A stretch of 64,000 nucleotides of DNA from Tretioscincus oriximinensis (Eukaryota; Chordata; Lepidosauria; Squamata; Gymnophthalmidae): positions 110,406 to 174,405 of the forward strand of contig JAJVDF010000163.1 in assembly GCA_022410635.1 (NCBI GenBank), written 5' to 3'. The notes under the pieces were generated by a model. That model was given only the letters and a program-made list of their open reading frames with translations. It had not been told where the DNA came from and ran no database searches. Position numbers and translations under genes: made by a program. Of the stretch, positions 33,801 to 38,610 are shown in pieces. Position 1 is the stretch's first letter; every line of letters starts with the position of its first letter.

Positions 33801-36305
33801 GGGGGCCAAGTCAACGTTAGTGCCTTGAATTGGACTCGGTGACGAATGGGCAGCCGCTGCAGTTCTCTCAGGACCGGCATCCTTTGTGTTTGGACAGCTT
33901 TACCCGTCAGCAGCCTCTCTTATGTGTTCTGCTCTAGCTGCAGCTTCCGGACCGTCTTCATGGGAATAGGGCAAGGGAATAGGGTTGCCACCTTTTGATA
34001 AGTGAAACAAGGGACATGCTCTTAAAAATAAGGGACATTTCACAAAAATAAGGGACACTAAAAAAAACCTCAAAATTAATAATTTAAGGGGATTTTTACA
34101 TCCCAAACGTACCTGTGAATTGATTGATGGCGCGTGGGGACACACCCATGCAGGCACACACATACAGGGGAAGGTCATGAAGGATACCTTGCAGGCGCGA
34201 CAGAGCAAAATTGCCAAGTAAATTGTGCTGGGCGCCTTCTCACCAAGCCCTCCGGAAGCACCTGATGCTGCTGCTAATGGGAATGGTGGCCTCTGGGGAC
34301 AGTTTCTTCTCCCCAGGAGTTTTCCTCACCTTTTTTCGTCAGGGAGAGGAGGGTGGGCTGGAAAGGAGGAGCTCGCCCACCTCGGCTCTCTGACTCCTTC
34401 GGCCCCTGTTTGGCTTCTAGGCGCAGGAGGCATAGGCATGGCTGCGGCCAGAGGGGGAGCAAATTTTACAGGACATTGAATCATAATACGGGATGCACAA
34501 TTGTTACCTGAAATACGGGATTCCCGTATAATACAGGACAGGTGGCAACCCTGTGGGCAGCCTCATGGGCAGCACTCTGGCCAGGTTGTTCCTTTCCCAA
34601 AAGGGTCATAACAGGTGAACCAGATTTAGTTGAAAGTCGGTTCAGTATCAGAAGCGGCTCTTAGGCGCCATTTTCTGGGTGTGCAAAAGGCTGCCTAAAG
34701 GCTAATGAGAATTATTCCTCAAATGCTGTATGAATTTCTCCCAGGCCAGTTAGGCACACAAGTCTATCCTGGGTGCTTCGGACCCCTGGAGAGCCAAGAG
34801 GAGCTTACTGAAAGGCAGGGTGCCATTCTTCAGCCACTGCCATGTTGGGGGGAGACCTCTCCTCAGGAAAGGGGTGGATAAATAAGGAGGCTAGATAGAT
34901 AAATTCATGGGGAACAGGGACTTCAGTTGACGGTTTTTACCTTCTCCTTGAGACTGCCCAACATAGATTATGGCAGGCCCTATTTGGCTCAGCCACATGC
35001 CAGTGTAGACCATGGCAGGCCCCGTTTAGGTGGCCCCACTAGCATGCGGATGCAAGTCCCTATTCCAAGAGTTGAGAACAGGTGAGGGTTTTGCCTTCTT
35101 CTGCTTAAGATGCCCAAGGACAATTGATGGCCACTCTTTTGTTGATGGGGAAAGCCTTCTGAGGACTGTGCTTGATGGCAACAATGGCATGGACATGCTG
35201 CTAGGCATGGACAGAACAAGAAAGAGCCAAATTCAATTTCCCTAGGATCCCAACCACCATTCCATTACCCAGCAGGAAGCTTCCAAGACGATGGCCAAGA
35301 ATCACGATACCACATGTTGTCGGTGATCATTTGGATCAGATCTGTCCTCGGAAACTCACTAACCTGGAATAGCGGCAGATCATGTTTTTATTTTTATGGT
35401 TATATAGTCATAGGAAATCACTAGATGTAGTCCAGAATTGAGAGCCTAAGTGTAGGATGGCACGGTGGTGCAGAGGTTAAGAACTCCGGTGTTTCAAAAG
35501 AGATATCGGAGTTTGAGGCTCATGTGTTAGCTGTGGAGAAGAGGGAATGCCCTCTACTGGCCTCAGCTTCAGCTAACCTAGCTGTTTGAAAGCAAAGAGA
35601 TTTACGAGGAGATAAATGTGTACCACGATAGCGTGGTAGGGAAGATTCAATAAAAATATAAGCCTTCAGGCAAAAAACAACCTTGAAAGTCACACTGAGA
35701 CCTTCCTCCCCCTCTTCCTCCTTCTCCTTCATATTGTGAACCACCATTTGTGCTTATATATTAGGACAATGGAAAGCGAAGACGGACGGAAAGCATACCT
35801 TGTCTTCCCCACCAGCAAGATGCATGCCTCAATCCAGAAGGGAAGGAAGGGAGCTTTGAAGGGCAACGGGAGAAGAATTGACTACATGCTTTACACCGAA
35901 GAAGGACTCTACCTAGAGTGGAAAGTGGTAAGCTGCATGGAGGGGATACCCAGGGGAGGAGGAGGAAGAGAAAGCCAAGGAGATCACTGAACGGAGGTCT
36001 GTGGAGGCGCCCAGTCTGGGGTCCCTGCAGGATGAGAGCCACGGGCATAGGGCAGAATCTGGAGTGTGGCTGTGGGCCAGAAACAAAAGGATGGGCAGTG
36101 CCTGGGTGTATGATGGGGTTGGGTGTCGGCCAGTATGAGAATTTGGGGCATGTGGGACATTTCAGGGCTGCCTCCATGTCTCCCTTTTGCCGTTACTCTG
36201 CAGGAGGTGGAAGAGTTCAGTTTTATTACACAGCTAGCCGGCTTAACAGACCACTTGCCCGTTGCTATGCGCTTGATGATTTCGACAGGAGAAGAGGACC
36301 CTTAA
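2121..36305 (+). CDS. SMPD3: Neutral sphingomyelinase 2, complete CDS in seven exons
   Basis: The enzyme hydrolyses sphingomyelin to ceramide and phosphocholine at the inner leaflet of plasma and Golgi membranes, and acts in ceramide signalling, exosome budding and skeletal growth. Joining exons 2121-3467, 13531-13606, 29334-29489, 31278-31367, 32766-32829, 35765-35927 and 36204-36305 gives 665 residues with consistent phases, against 655 in human. Two hydrophobic hairpin segments lie at about 11-31 and 60-84. The calcineurin-docking PQIKIY is at 165-170, followed by a low-complexity Ser/Gly/Asp-rich linker to about 355. The DNase I-like catalytic domain follows. Glu372 (LQEVF) matches the human Mg-binding Glu364, Asp438/Lys443 match the DK switch, Asp518 and Asn520 lie in CGDLNFD, and Asp648-His649 lie in LTDHLP. 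Residue equivalences come from recalled human numbering. An in-frame TGA at 2112-2114 and a good Kozak context (G at -3, G at +4) fix the start. No frameshift is visible. Confidence 0.97.
3640..3806 (+). mobile_element. CR1 LINE 3' end, CCAGTGGAACAG subfamily
   Basis: It reads ACCAGTGGAACAGTTTGCCA through GGTTGGACCCAATGGCCCTG to AACTCTAGGATTCT, the classical CR1 3' UTR and octamer tail. Related tails lie at 57557-57730 and 57931-58005. It is in SMPD3 intron 1, directly abutted by a palindromic MITE. Confidence 0.8.
3807..3968. mobile_element. Palindromic ~162-bp MITE (family M1), complete copy
   Basis: The ends are inverted: GGCCCTTTCCACACGGAGTC at the left against GGCCCTGTCCAGACGGAGCC when the right end is read in reverse. 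The centre is GGCAGGCCCCGTATGGGGCC. The whole unit folds back. It sits exactly at the end of a CR1 octamer tail. Other copies are listed under the findings. Confidence 0.75.
3985..4175 (-). mobile_element. CORE-type tRNA SINE, antisense
   Basis: It contains GGTTGAGAGAGCTGCAAAGA and AGCCCAAGGTCACCCAG, the reverse of the CORE-like GTGACCTTGGGC block. The tRNA-like end is eroded. Confidence 0.65.
4316..4815 (-). mobile_element. CR1 LINE 3' end, antisense
   Basis: It starts at AGAATCCTAGAGTTGGAAGG (reverse of the CR1 tail) and runs about 500 bp to ACAGTACTGACCAAGGTAGA. It shares long stretches with 985-1266. Confidence 0.8.
5124..5433 (-). mobile_element. tRNA-derived (TTC)n-tailed SINE (family S1), antisense
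   Basis: It runs from a GAAGAAGAAGAAC tail (TTC tail on the element's strand) through AGCGGCTTACAAGGG to the tRNA-like head AACTGAGCCATTCGTG. It is head to head with the next copy. Confidence 0.75.
5434..5638 (+). mobile_element. S1 SINE, sense, 5'-truncated
   Basis: It reads GAGCACCCTCTACTGGCCTC to the TTCTTCTTCTTCAT tail. With the antisense copy directly before it, it forms an imperfect inverted pair. It carries a CTCF-like motif with one mismatch at 5451-5464 (minus strand). Confidence 0.75.
5905..6365 (+). mobile_element. CORE-SINE head (5905-6000) followed by CR1 3' end (6129-6365)
   Basis: The first part is tRNA-like (GTGGTTAGAGATTTGGACTC, GGTTCAGTTCCACACTC). The second is the CR1 block GGATAGCTTCAAGATAGGAT to GGCTGGACTAGATGGGC. 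The stretch between is not assigned. Confidence 0.6.
6366..6960. repeat. Polypyrimidine minisatellite, 61-bp period
   Basis: The landmark CCCATCTCCTCCCTC recurs with its A at 6605, 6666, 6727, 6788, 6849 and 6910, an exact 61-bp spacing over six units. The array is nearly pure C/T on this strand, with (CTT/CCT)n between. Several single Ns mark base-call ambiguity. Apparent Pro/Leu/Ser open frames here are products of the repeat. Confidence 0.93.
6971..7447. other. Intronic sequence, nothing recognised
   Basis: SMPD3 intron 1 sequence of ordinary composition; I see no repeat family or reading frame I can support. Confidence 0.4.
7448..8370 (-). mobile_element. CORE-SINE cluster interrupted by a CR1 insertion
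   Basis: Antisense CORE-SINE blocks (TTCACAACAGACG, GTGGGGCTGAGAGAGCT) occupy 7448-7580 and 7977-8370. The second part holds three successive copies of the same block, near 7990, 8110 and 8210. Between them lies a sense CR1 3' end (7583-7975) with GGATAGCTTTAAGATAGGAT and an AGGGCTCCTCTTAGGTTC tail. Confidence 0.7.
8371..8957. other. Unassigned intronic sequence with inverted octamer pair
   Basis: There is no repeat family I can name. It includes an inverted pair of POU octamers, ATTTGCAT at 8796-8803 and ATGCAAAT at 8814-8821, and a partial CTCF-like string near 8945-8960. Function is not shown. Confidence 0.35.
8958..9640 (+). mobile_element. L2-clade LINE 3' fragments, sense
   Basis: The segments read CTTACAAGGCCCTAAATATC and AAGGAAGGCCTTCTCCCGTA, then the 3' UTR block CCTGAGACCTTCGAGTATA. 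A second tail is at about 9440-9575 (CCTGAGACCTTCAGGTATAG). These match the reverse of 21822-22445. Frames are broken. Confidence 0.75.
9641..10035. other. Unassigned intronic sequence
   Basis: No repeat or gene recognised. A weak pyrimidine/GCAGG pattern has no support as an exon. Confidence 0.35.
10036..10575 (-). mobile_element. CR1 LINE 3' end, antisense
   Basis: It runs from AACATAAGGGGAGTCCTGCT through CAGCATCAAGACATCCATCC to GCCCTTTTCTGCACCTTCTC. On the element's strand this covers the reverse-transcriptase C-terminus and the 3' UTR. A short AT-rich stretch interrupts near 10385-10430. Confidence 0.8.
10940..11330 (-). mobile_element. CORE-SINE, antisense, with expanded purine tail
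   Basis: The SINE body (TTCACAACAGACACCTTGTG, CGAACTGGGAGACTAACC) lies at 11148-11330. Its GAA-type tail is expanded into about 200 bp of GGAAGGAGGGAG-like purine tract (10940-11147). Reading frames in this tract are low-complexity artefacts. Confidence 0.7.
11331..11884. other. Unassigned intronic sequence
   Basis: Nothing recognised. The final part (about 11750-11884) may contain another decayed SINE head. Confidence 0.35.
11885..13060 (+). mobile_element. CORE-SINE split by a ~966-bp CR1 copy
   Basis: The SINE head (TTGGTGCAGGGATTAGAGTG, GGTTCGATTCCACACTC) is at 11885-11960, and its CORE and tail (ATCTTGGGCCAATCAAGG, CACAGGGGGTCTGTTGTG) resume at 12927-13060. Between lies CR1 11961-12926. 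It reads FADDTKLF (the reverse-transcriptase palm FxDD motif), then [10 protein letters not shown] and [20 protein letters not shown] in another frame, then the conserved C-terminus [12 protein letters not shown]. The tail is CTTCTTATGTTCTTATG. Frameshifts and Ns make it dead. Confidence 0.88.
13130..13400. mobile_element. Possible hAT-type MITE fragment
   Basis: The stretch begins AGGGTGGAGAAAGTCCAGCC, reminiscent of the GGTGGGCAA-type ends of hAT elements. I cannot place the far end. It lies about 130 bp upstream of SMPD3 exon 2. Confidence 0.3.
13531..13606 (+). CDS. SMPD3: SMPD3 coding exon 2
   Basis: A 76-base exon encodes [15 protein letters not shown], then [10 protein letters not shown], matching the segment that follows FLK in the human enzyme. 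It is bounded by a pyrimidine-rich acceptor (CTTCCCTTCCAG) and a GGCAG/GTACAG donor. It enters in phase 0 and leaves one base of a Gly codon. It is too short and too far from the other exons to be found as an independent reading frame. The flanking introns are about 10.1 kb and 15.7 kb. Confidence 0.93.
13840..14010 (+). mobile_element. L2-like LINE C-terminal fragment, sense
   Basis: It reads AGGAGGGGCTTCTCTGTGGG, CACTCTGGAACAGCCTCCTT and TATGTCTTCACCCAGGC, the RRGFSVG...SW-type end of an L2-related ORF2. It resembles 62205-62335. Confidence 0.55.
14201..14645 (-). mobile_element. CR1 LINE 3' end, antisense
   Basis: It runs from AGAACATAAGAAGAGCCACA to CCTGCCCATCCCATGCAT. On the element's strand it encodes the [24 protein letters not shown] C-terminus, then the 3' UTR. 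It is truncated at its 5' end near 14645. Confidence 0.88.
14647..15300. mobile_element. Possible hAT-type MITE
   Basis: The left end CAGGAGTGGGGAATCTGAGG resembles a hAT terminus. A possible partner (AAGGGGCCGAAGTTGAATAC) lies near 15275-15300. Target duplications were not found. The interior has a C10 run near 15041 and GC-rich unique sequence. Confidence 0.35.
15301..15728. other. Unassigned intronic sequence
   Basis: Nothing recognised in this part of SMPD3 intron 2. Confidence 0.35.
15729..16034 (+). mobile_element. S1 SINE, sense
   Basis: The tRNA-like head (GGTTAAGAGCTCAGGGCTTC) and body (CAGCTTCAGCCAACCTAGCT) lead to a tail of CTCCTCCTCCTCC type. Its CTCF-like block has three mismatches. 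Confidence 0.75.
16138..17204 (-). mobile_element. Non-LTR LINE fragment flanked by a 67-bp perfect direct repeat
   Basis: The insert (16205-17137, minus strand) encodes the C-terminus of an ORF2-like protein: [19 protein letters not shown], then a zinc-knuckle [18 protein letters not shown] (C-x-C-x10-H-x3-CC). It ends in a (TTGA)n tail (reverse of TCAATCAATCAATCAG). Bases 16138-16204 and 17138-17204 are identical and flank it, as an unusually long target-site duplication would. The clade is not identified; it is neither the CR1 nor the L2 family seen elsewhere here. The frame is open for about 235 codons with one ambiguous base. Confidence 0.75.
17714..17803. mobile_element. M1 MITE, single arm
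   Basis: It reads CCTGTCCGTACAGAGCCTTA to AGACTATGGCAGGCCCTGT. Only one arm of the palindrome is present. Confidence 0.65.
17830..18213 (-). mobile_element. CR1 LINE 3' end, antisense
   Basis: It runs from AAGAACATAAGAAGAGCCAT to CCCAACAGTTTTAAGGA. It is the same subfamily as 23427-24387. Confidence 0.88.
18391..18846 (-). mobile_element. S1 SINE, antisense, split by a CR1 3' tail
   Basis: The SINE parts are 18391-18576 (TTTTTATACCCTGCTATTTT) and 18787-18846 (CCGACACAGGGCCTCAAAAC). The intervening 18577-18786 is a sense CR1 3' UTR ending TTCTTATG. Confidence 0.7.
18847..19977. other. Unique intronic sequence
   Basis: This is the longest stretch of intron 2 without an assignable repeat. I see no exon-like or RNA-gene feature. 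There is a G10 run near 19717. Confidence 0.4.
19978..20670. repeat. GACA/GGCA/GATA microsatellite containing a 480-N gap
   Basis: (GATA), (GACA) and (GGCA) tetranucleotides run into an assembly gap at 20084-20563. Related GGATGGACAGACAGAT repeats continue on the far side to about 20670. The gap is clearly in the repeat. Any reading frame across it is meaningless. Confidence 0.95.
20689..21259. mobile_element. hAT-like foldback MITE with 8-bp target duplication
   Basis: The termini are inverted (TAGGGTTGCCAT at the left; ATGGCAGCCCTA at the right). They are flanked by AACTAACA (20681-20688) and AGCTAACA (21260-21267), a 7/8 match. Most of the element is a large palindrome, with a 19-bp perfect inner stem (CCTGGGCTTGTGACAGGAG and its reverse at about 20954-21005). 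It also contains CG/CA alternating runs. Confidence 0.88.
21822..22445 (-). mobile_element. L2-clade LINE 3' end, antisense
   Basis: On the minus strand it encodes [33 protein letters not shown] and [16 protein letters not shown], the C-terminus of L2-type ORF2. The 3' UTR (CCGCCCTGAGACCTTCGGG) and an (AAAT)n tail at 21822-21857 follow. The frame is open for about 140 codons. Confidence 0.88.
22450..23250. other. Unassigned intronic sequence
   Basis: No gene recognised. A short piece near 23010-23065 (CTCCCTTTCTAGATACTCTG, AACATGGCTATTTCTTTG) resembles the Penelope-like repeat at 31955-32265. Confidence 0.4.
23427..24387 (-). mobile_element. CR1 LINE, antisense, ~960 bp
   Basis: It runs from CATAAGAACCTAAGAAGAGC to TTTTCACTACCCTGAACTGT. 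On the minus strand it holds [15 protein letters not shown] and [17 protein letters not shown]. It is inserted in an L2, and its 5' truncation falls within about 26 bp of the equivalent point in the 11961-12926 copy. Confidence 0.9.
24425..25618. mobile_element. hAT-like element with 8-bp target duplication and internal insertion
   Basis: The termini TAGGGCTGCCATACGTCCCGG... (first 20 bases shown in related copy 20689) and ...TATGGCAACCCTA are inverted. The target duplications are GTCTGGGG (24417-24424) and GTGTGGGG (25619-25626). The first 300 and last 110 bases resemble the 20689-21259 element. About 24745-25500 is unrelated AT-rich sequence, probably a later insertion. Confidence 0.82.
25741..26560. 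other. Unassigned intronic sequence
   Basis: No repeat or exon I can support. Reading frames here are short and unmatched. Confidence 0.35.
26561..27023 (+). mobile_element. Two tandem S1 SINEs, sense
   Basis: A full copy (26561-26818; head GGTGGTGCAGGGGTTAAAAA, tail TTCTTCGTCTTCTTCTTC) is followed directly by a 5'-truncated copy (26819-27023; CTACTGGCTTTAGCTTCAGC). The tail of one served as the join with the next. Confidence 0.72.
27240..27410 (+). mobile_element. SINE tail plus CR1 3' UTR remnant
   Basis: A pyrimidine-rich SINE tail (TCTTCTTCTTCTTCC) is followed by CTTGAGATGCCCAGGTGCCA and GGATTGGATGGACTGTGG, remnants of the CR1 3' UTR. Confidence 0.5.
27495..27660. mobile_element. M1 MITE, near-complete
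   Basis: Two arms meet at GGCAGGCCCTAAATGGGGCC. The outer ends are CTGCATCCACACGGAGC and GATGGGGCCCTGG. Confidence 0.7.
27661..28675. other. Unique intronic sequence
   Basis: Nothing recognised beyond a T12 run near 27920. Confidence 0.4.
28676..28800. repeat. (ATCC/ATCT)n microsatellite
   Basis: Imperfect CCATCCATCTATCTATC tetranucleotide repeats. Confidence 0.9.
28998..29250 (-). mobile_element. L2 LINE 3' end, antisense
   Basis: (ATTT)n then TACCCCGCCCTACACCCAAA and GATGCACCTCGAGGGGAAGA. It ends about 85 bp before SMPD3 exon 3. Confidence 0.82.
29334..29489 (+). CDS. SMPD3: SMPD3 coding exon 3
   Basis: The exon encodes the [17 protein letters not shown] stretch and the catalytic [11 protein letters not shown] motif, with Asp518 and Asn520. 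The acceptor is TTTCCTGTAG and the donor is TCAG/GTACAC. It enters and leaves with one codon base. Human has Phe where this protein has Leu519, as far as I recall. An antisense L2 fragment ends about 85 bp upstream. Confidence 0.96.
29825..30000. mobile_element. Tigger/pogo-like MITE fragment
   Basis: The AATCCTGTTATAACAAACACC and TTGTTACAACGAAACCCATT phrases resemble 59570-59790. The ends are not resolved. Confidence 0.4.
30150..30345 (+). mobile_element. CR1 3' UTR, degraded
   Basis: AATCAAGAGCAGGTGTTAAG and GGAGTGCTACACTGGATGGG match the GTCAAGAACAGGTG and GGCTGGACTAGATGGG blocks of CR1. Confidence 0.5.
30482..30626. mobile_element. M1 MITE with clear inverted ends
   Basis: Left end GGCCTTGTCTCCACTGAGC; right end, read in reverse, GGCCTGTCTCCACTGAGCC. 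One half of the inner arm is missing. It lies in SMPD3 intron 3. Confidence 0.75.
31278..31367 (+). CDS. SMPD3: SMPD3 coding exon 4
   Basis: A 90-base exon encodes [19 protein letters not shown] and then [11 protein letters not shown]. The acceptor is TTCTCCTTGCAG and the donor is ATTG/GTAAGG. The phase (1 in, 1 out) matches exons 3 and 5. The next exon completes the Gly codon, continuing as [11 protein letters not shown]. Confidence 0.96.
31392..32265. mobile_element. Dispersed repeat P1 (Penelope-like?), copy A
   Basis: The stretch shares ordered similarity with 48832-50690: CTATCAGTGTGTGAATTACT, GTGGCCATCTGAAAAC, TTGGAGACTAGCAAGTGAAA and TCTGAAGAAGTAGACTTGCC. Its right part (32083-32260) is an imperfect hairpin, with AAGTAGAC...CTACCTATTT matched by its reverse. 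It lies in introns 4-5 territory, starting 24 bp after exon 4. Confidence 0.5.
32766..32829 (+). CDS. SMPD3: SMPD3 coding exon 5
   Basis: A 64-base exon encodes [20 protein letters not shown] after the split Gly. The acceptor is TTTCTATGCAG and the donor is CAAAA/GTAAGT, which is consensus. It leaves two bases (AA) of a Lys codon that exon 6 completes. Confidence 0.95.
33006..34640 (-). mobile_element. L2 LINE, antisense, interrupted by CR1 and hAT-like element
   Basis: L2 pieces are 33006-33098 (TATATTCCGCCCTGTCCACA), 33572-33979 (GGGAGAGAATTCCACAACCT, TGAATTGGACTCGGTGACGA) and 34554-34640 (CCAGGTTGTTCCTTTCCCAA). They are colinear with 40150-40800. CR1 33099-33571 (sense) and a hAT-like element (33980-34553) separate them. 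Confidence 0.78.
33980..34553. mobile_element. hAT-like MITE, second family
   Basis: TAGGGTTGCCACCTTTTGAT at the left and ACAGGACAGGTGGCAACCCT at the right are inverted ends. AAATAAGGGACA-type motifs recur inside. An 8-bp duplication was not identified. Confidence 0.72.
34858..35225 (+). mobile_element. CR1 LINE 3' end, composite subfamily
   Basis: The CR1 UTR (CTTCTCCTTGAGACTGCCCA) enters an M1-like palindromic core (ATAGATTATGGCAGGCCC... CAGGCCCCGTTTAGGTGG). A second UTR block (GAGTTGAGAACAGGTGAGGG) follows. It matches the layout at 1270-1775 and 50090-50475. Confidence 0.7.
35456..35730 (+). mobile_element. S1 SINE, sense, next to SMPD3 exon 6
   Basis: Head GGTGGTGCAGAGGTTAAGAA, body CTACTGGCCTCAGCTTCAGC, tail CCTCTTCCTCCTTCTCCTTC. 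The tail ends 34 bp before the exon 6 acceptor, and the copy carries a near-consensus CTCF motif at 35547-35560 (minus strand). Confidence 0.8.
35765..35927 (+). CDS. SMPD3: SMPD3 coding exon 6
   Basis: The exon encodes [16 protein letters not shown], then [19 protein letters not shown] and GLYLEWKV, matching the family. It is three residues longer than human around [10 protein letters not shown], by recalled alignment. The donor is GTG/GTAAGC. The acceptor (CTTATATATTAG) has a poor proximal polypyrimidine tract; the pyrimidine-rich tail of a SINE ends 34 bp upstream. Confidence 0.95.
36204..36305 (+). CDS. SMPD3: SMPD3 coding exon 7 with stop codon
   Basis: The exon encodes [17 protein letters not shown] and then [16 protein letters not shown], with TAA at 36303-36305. 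It holds the C-terminal Asp648-His649 catalytic pair of the DNase I-like fold. The acceptor is CTCTGCAG and the phase is 0. The preceding intron is only 276 bases. Confidence 0.96.
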   Translation, partial: EVEEFSFITQLAGLTDHLPVAMRLMISTGEEDP

Positions 36306-36773
36306 ACAAAGAGGGCCACAGGCGTGGCGTTCCCCCCCCCCCCCAGCCCACCTTGAGTTTAGAAGAAAGAACTTCCAAACGTGGGACCAAGAAGCGACGC
36401 GAAGAGGAAAACGCCTGGGCCCCCCTTCCTCCATTTAGGCCTCCTTGCGGGACNTCCGACGTGACTCAGACTGACTGACTCTTCTGATTCCATCAGCTTT
36501 TCAGGTCTTCTCCATGGATGTCCAGCTTGGGAGGCGTCCGGAAGGGAAGCAAAGAATGTATGTCAGCCTGTGCCCAGGGAGGCAAGGGGGTGGGTGGGTT
36601 GTGTTTGTGCGAAGACAGGGCTGGGTGGGGTCTCGGCCACCAAAGGAGCATCACAAGTTGCCCGTGCCAGTGGGCAGGCCTTCGTTTCTATACTTTCACT
36701 GTGGACCAAAAGGAATTCAAGAGAAGCGTCCCCGATTCCTTTCAATCAGTGCCATTGTTACTAAATGACTTTT

Positions 36774-36808
<35 letters not shown>

Positions 36809-38172
36809 TATATATACTAATATATAGCACAATTTAGTTTGTAATCCGTCTCTGTGTTAGTGCAGCTACGAAAGCAAGCTTTTGCATCCTTTCTTTATAT
36901 ACTCTTAACCAGCTGAGGCTTAATTTCCCGCCCCGCCCACCATCCATTTATTTTCTTCGCCTTTCCTTCCTTCTTTCTCAAGCCTGCTATTGTTGTCGTT
37001 GCATGTCCACATCGGAAGCATGCAGAAAGCCTTGCATGCCGGTCTGGTGGAAGGGTCTGTAAAGTACCACTGGGGAGGAAGTGGGGGGTGGCGGGAGAAC
37101 GTGAAAAGTGGGCTAAGGAATTCAGAACTGGAAGCACAGAGAACGTGGCGTTTTAGGGTCTAGGATGTAGTCGCTTCATCGTCCTGCTATGGTTCATGAC
37201 TGAAGAGTGGATTCCTGGTTGCTTCTCCATCCATCCCTAAAGCATTTCTAAAGATTCTGCTAAGGAGATCTCTCTACGCATGCCAATAAGTTAGGTTTTT
37301 TCCCCCCCTTCCCTGGAGTATGCAATGGATGAGACCAGTGCGGTCCCATCTCTCATGAGATATGATGTTCGTTCCCCCTTGGTCCCTAGAAAGATTTTGG
37401 AGTAATTGATGGAAATCAGAGTTATCAAAGCTGGCTCACAGACTTGCAGGAAGCCGTTTTAATTGCACAGCGACCGTTCAGAACACCGGGATCACTGAGG
37501 CTAAGCAGGCAGTCCAATTCCAGTCAATTCCAGATGTCAGGCAAAGGTTCTCACAGCTGAAGGCACAACTGGTTATAATTTAGCTGCTTTGTTTCAGCCA
37601 GGTGTTCCAGGATGCGGTCCTGGTTTTTGCAGCCAGCCTCTGTGAACGTCTCAGATTAGCTTTTTCCTTCCTTTGTTCTATGGCGGCCTTTCACCTCTGC
37701 AAATCCTCTGCCTCTTCGGAACTTGTCTCTGGCAGGGGGCTATGATGGGCTGGTGCCTTCTCCCCATCCGAAGAAGAGTCCTCATCTGCCCCAGTGACAA
37801 ACGTGACAAAGCCCTGATATTAGCGAGAGGAGAACTGACTCCAAAGACTATCAGCTGAGAATCTGTAGTTGTCCTGGTGGGTTTCCTTGTGCAACTGGAT
37901 AGAACTGTATCACACCATGCATGCCTAAGATAGGGAAGCGGCCAGTGGGTTAGCCGCCAAGAGTCATCTGCATTGCAGGCAGCCCATCCCTGATCCAATC
38001 CCAGGGTAGAATGAACAAGTCTCCCAAGAACTGACTTGGGTATCCAGAGTGGTATGTTTCTGGCACTGCTTCTGTGTGAACCAGTGGAATCCCATTGGGC
38101 ATCATTACCATGCATACCAGAGCACCCCCTGTGTGCTGCACATAAACCAGTAGCCTCTGAGAACAGGAGGTT
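36306..38172 (+). other. SMPD3: SMPD3 3' UTR and downstream sequence, end not resolved
   Basis: After the stop codon the sequence is largely single-copy, with a C10 run (36332-36341) and a (TA)n tract at 36776-36830. I saw no AATAAA before the antisense CR1 that begins near 38173. The first AATAAA I noticed on this strand is at 38720-38725. The human 3' UTR is long, so the transcript may extend through this stretch. No conserved reading frame was recognised. Confidence 0.4.
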
Positions 38173-38610
38173 CAACAGGATGGACCACTCATCAAACACA
38201 AATGGGGGTTAGGGGGCAATTTCTGCCCATCAGTTTCAAAGAATGCCCCCCACCCACCAATGGTCCTAGTGTCGTGTGAATAGAGAAAAATGTTTTTTCT
38301 CTTTTCACCTTATCCATCCCCACCATGATTTTATACCTTTCAGTCAGGTCACTTCTTAAATGCAATCTTTTGAGGCTAAGGAGGCCTAGACACTGCAGCC
38401 ACATTTCGTAAGGGAGGTGCTGCAACCTCTTGATCATTCTTGTCCTTTTTGGCACCTTCTCTTCTCACAATACCTTTTCTGAGATGTGGTGACCAGAATT
38501 GTACACAGTGTTCCAAATGGGGCCTCCCCATAGATTTACAATCACCACCACACTTGACCATCAAATGTTTGGCACATCTCCAAGGGCCCTGAGTCTGCAA
38601 AGGCATTTCT
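38173..38610 (-). mobile_element. CR1 LINE fragment, antisense
   Basis: TTTCTGCCCATCAGTTTCAA through GAGATGTGGTGACCAGAATT to TTCCAAATGGGGCCTCCCCA, the reverse-transcriptase C-terminal region. It lacks the 3' UTR. Confidence 0.8.
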
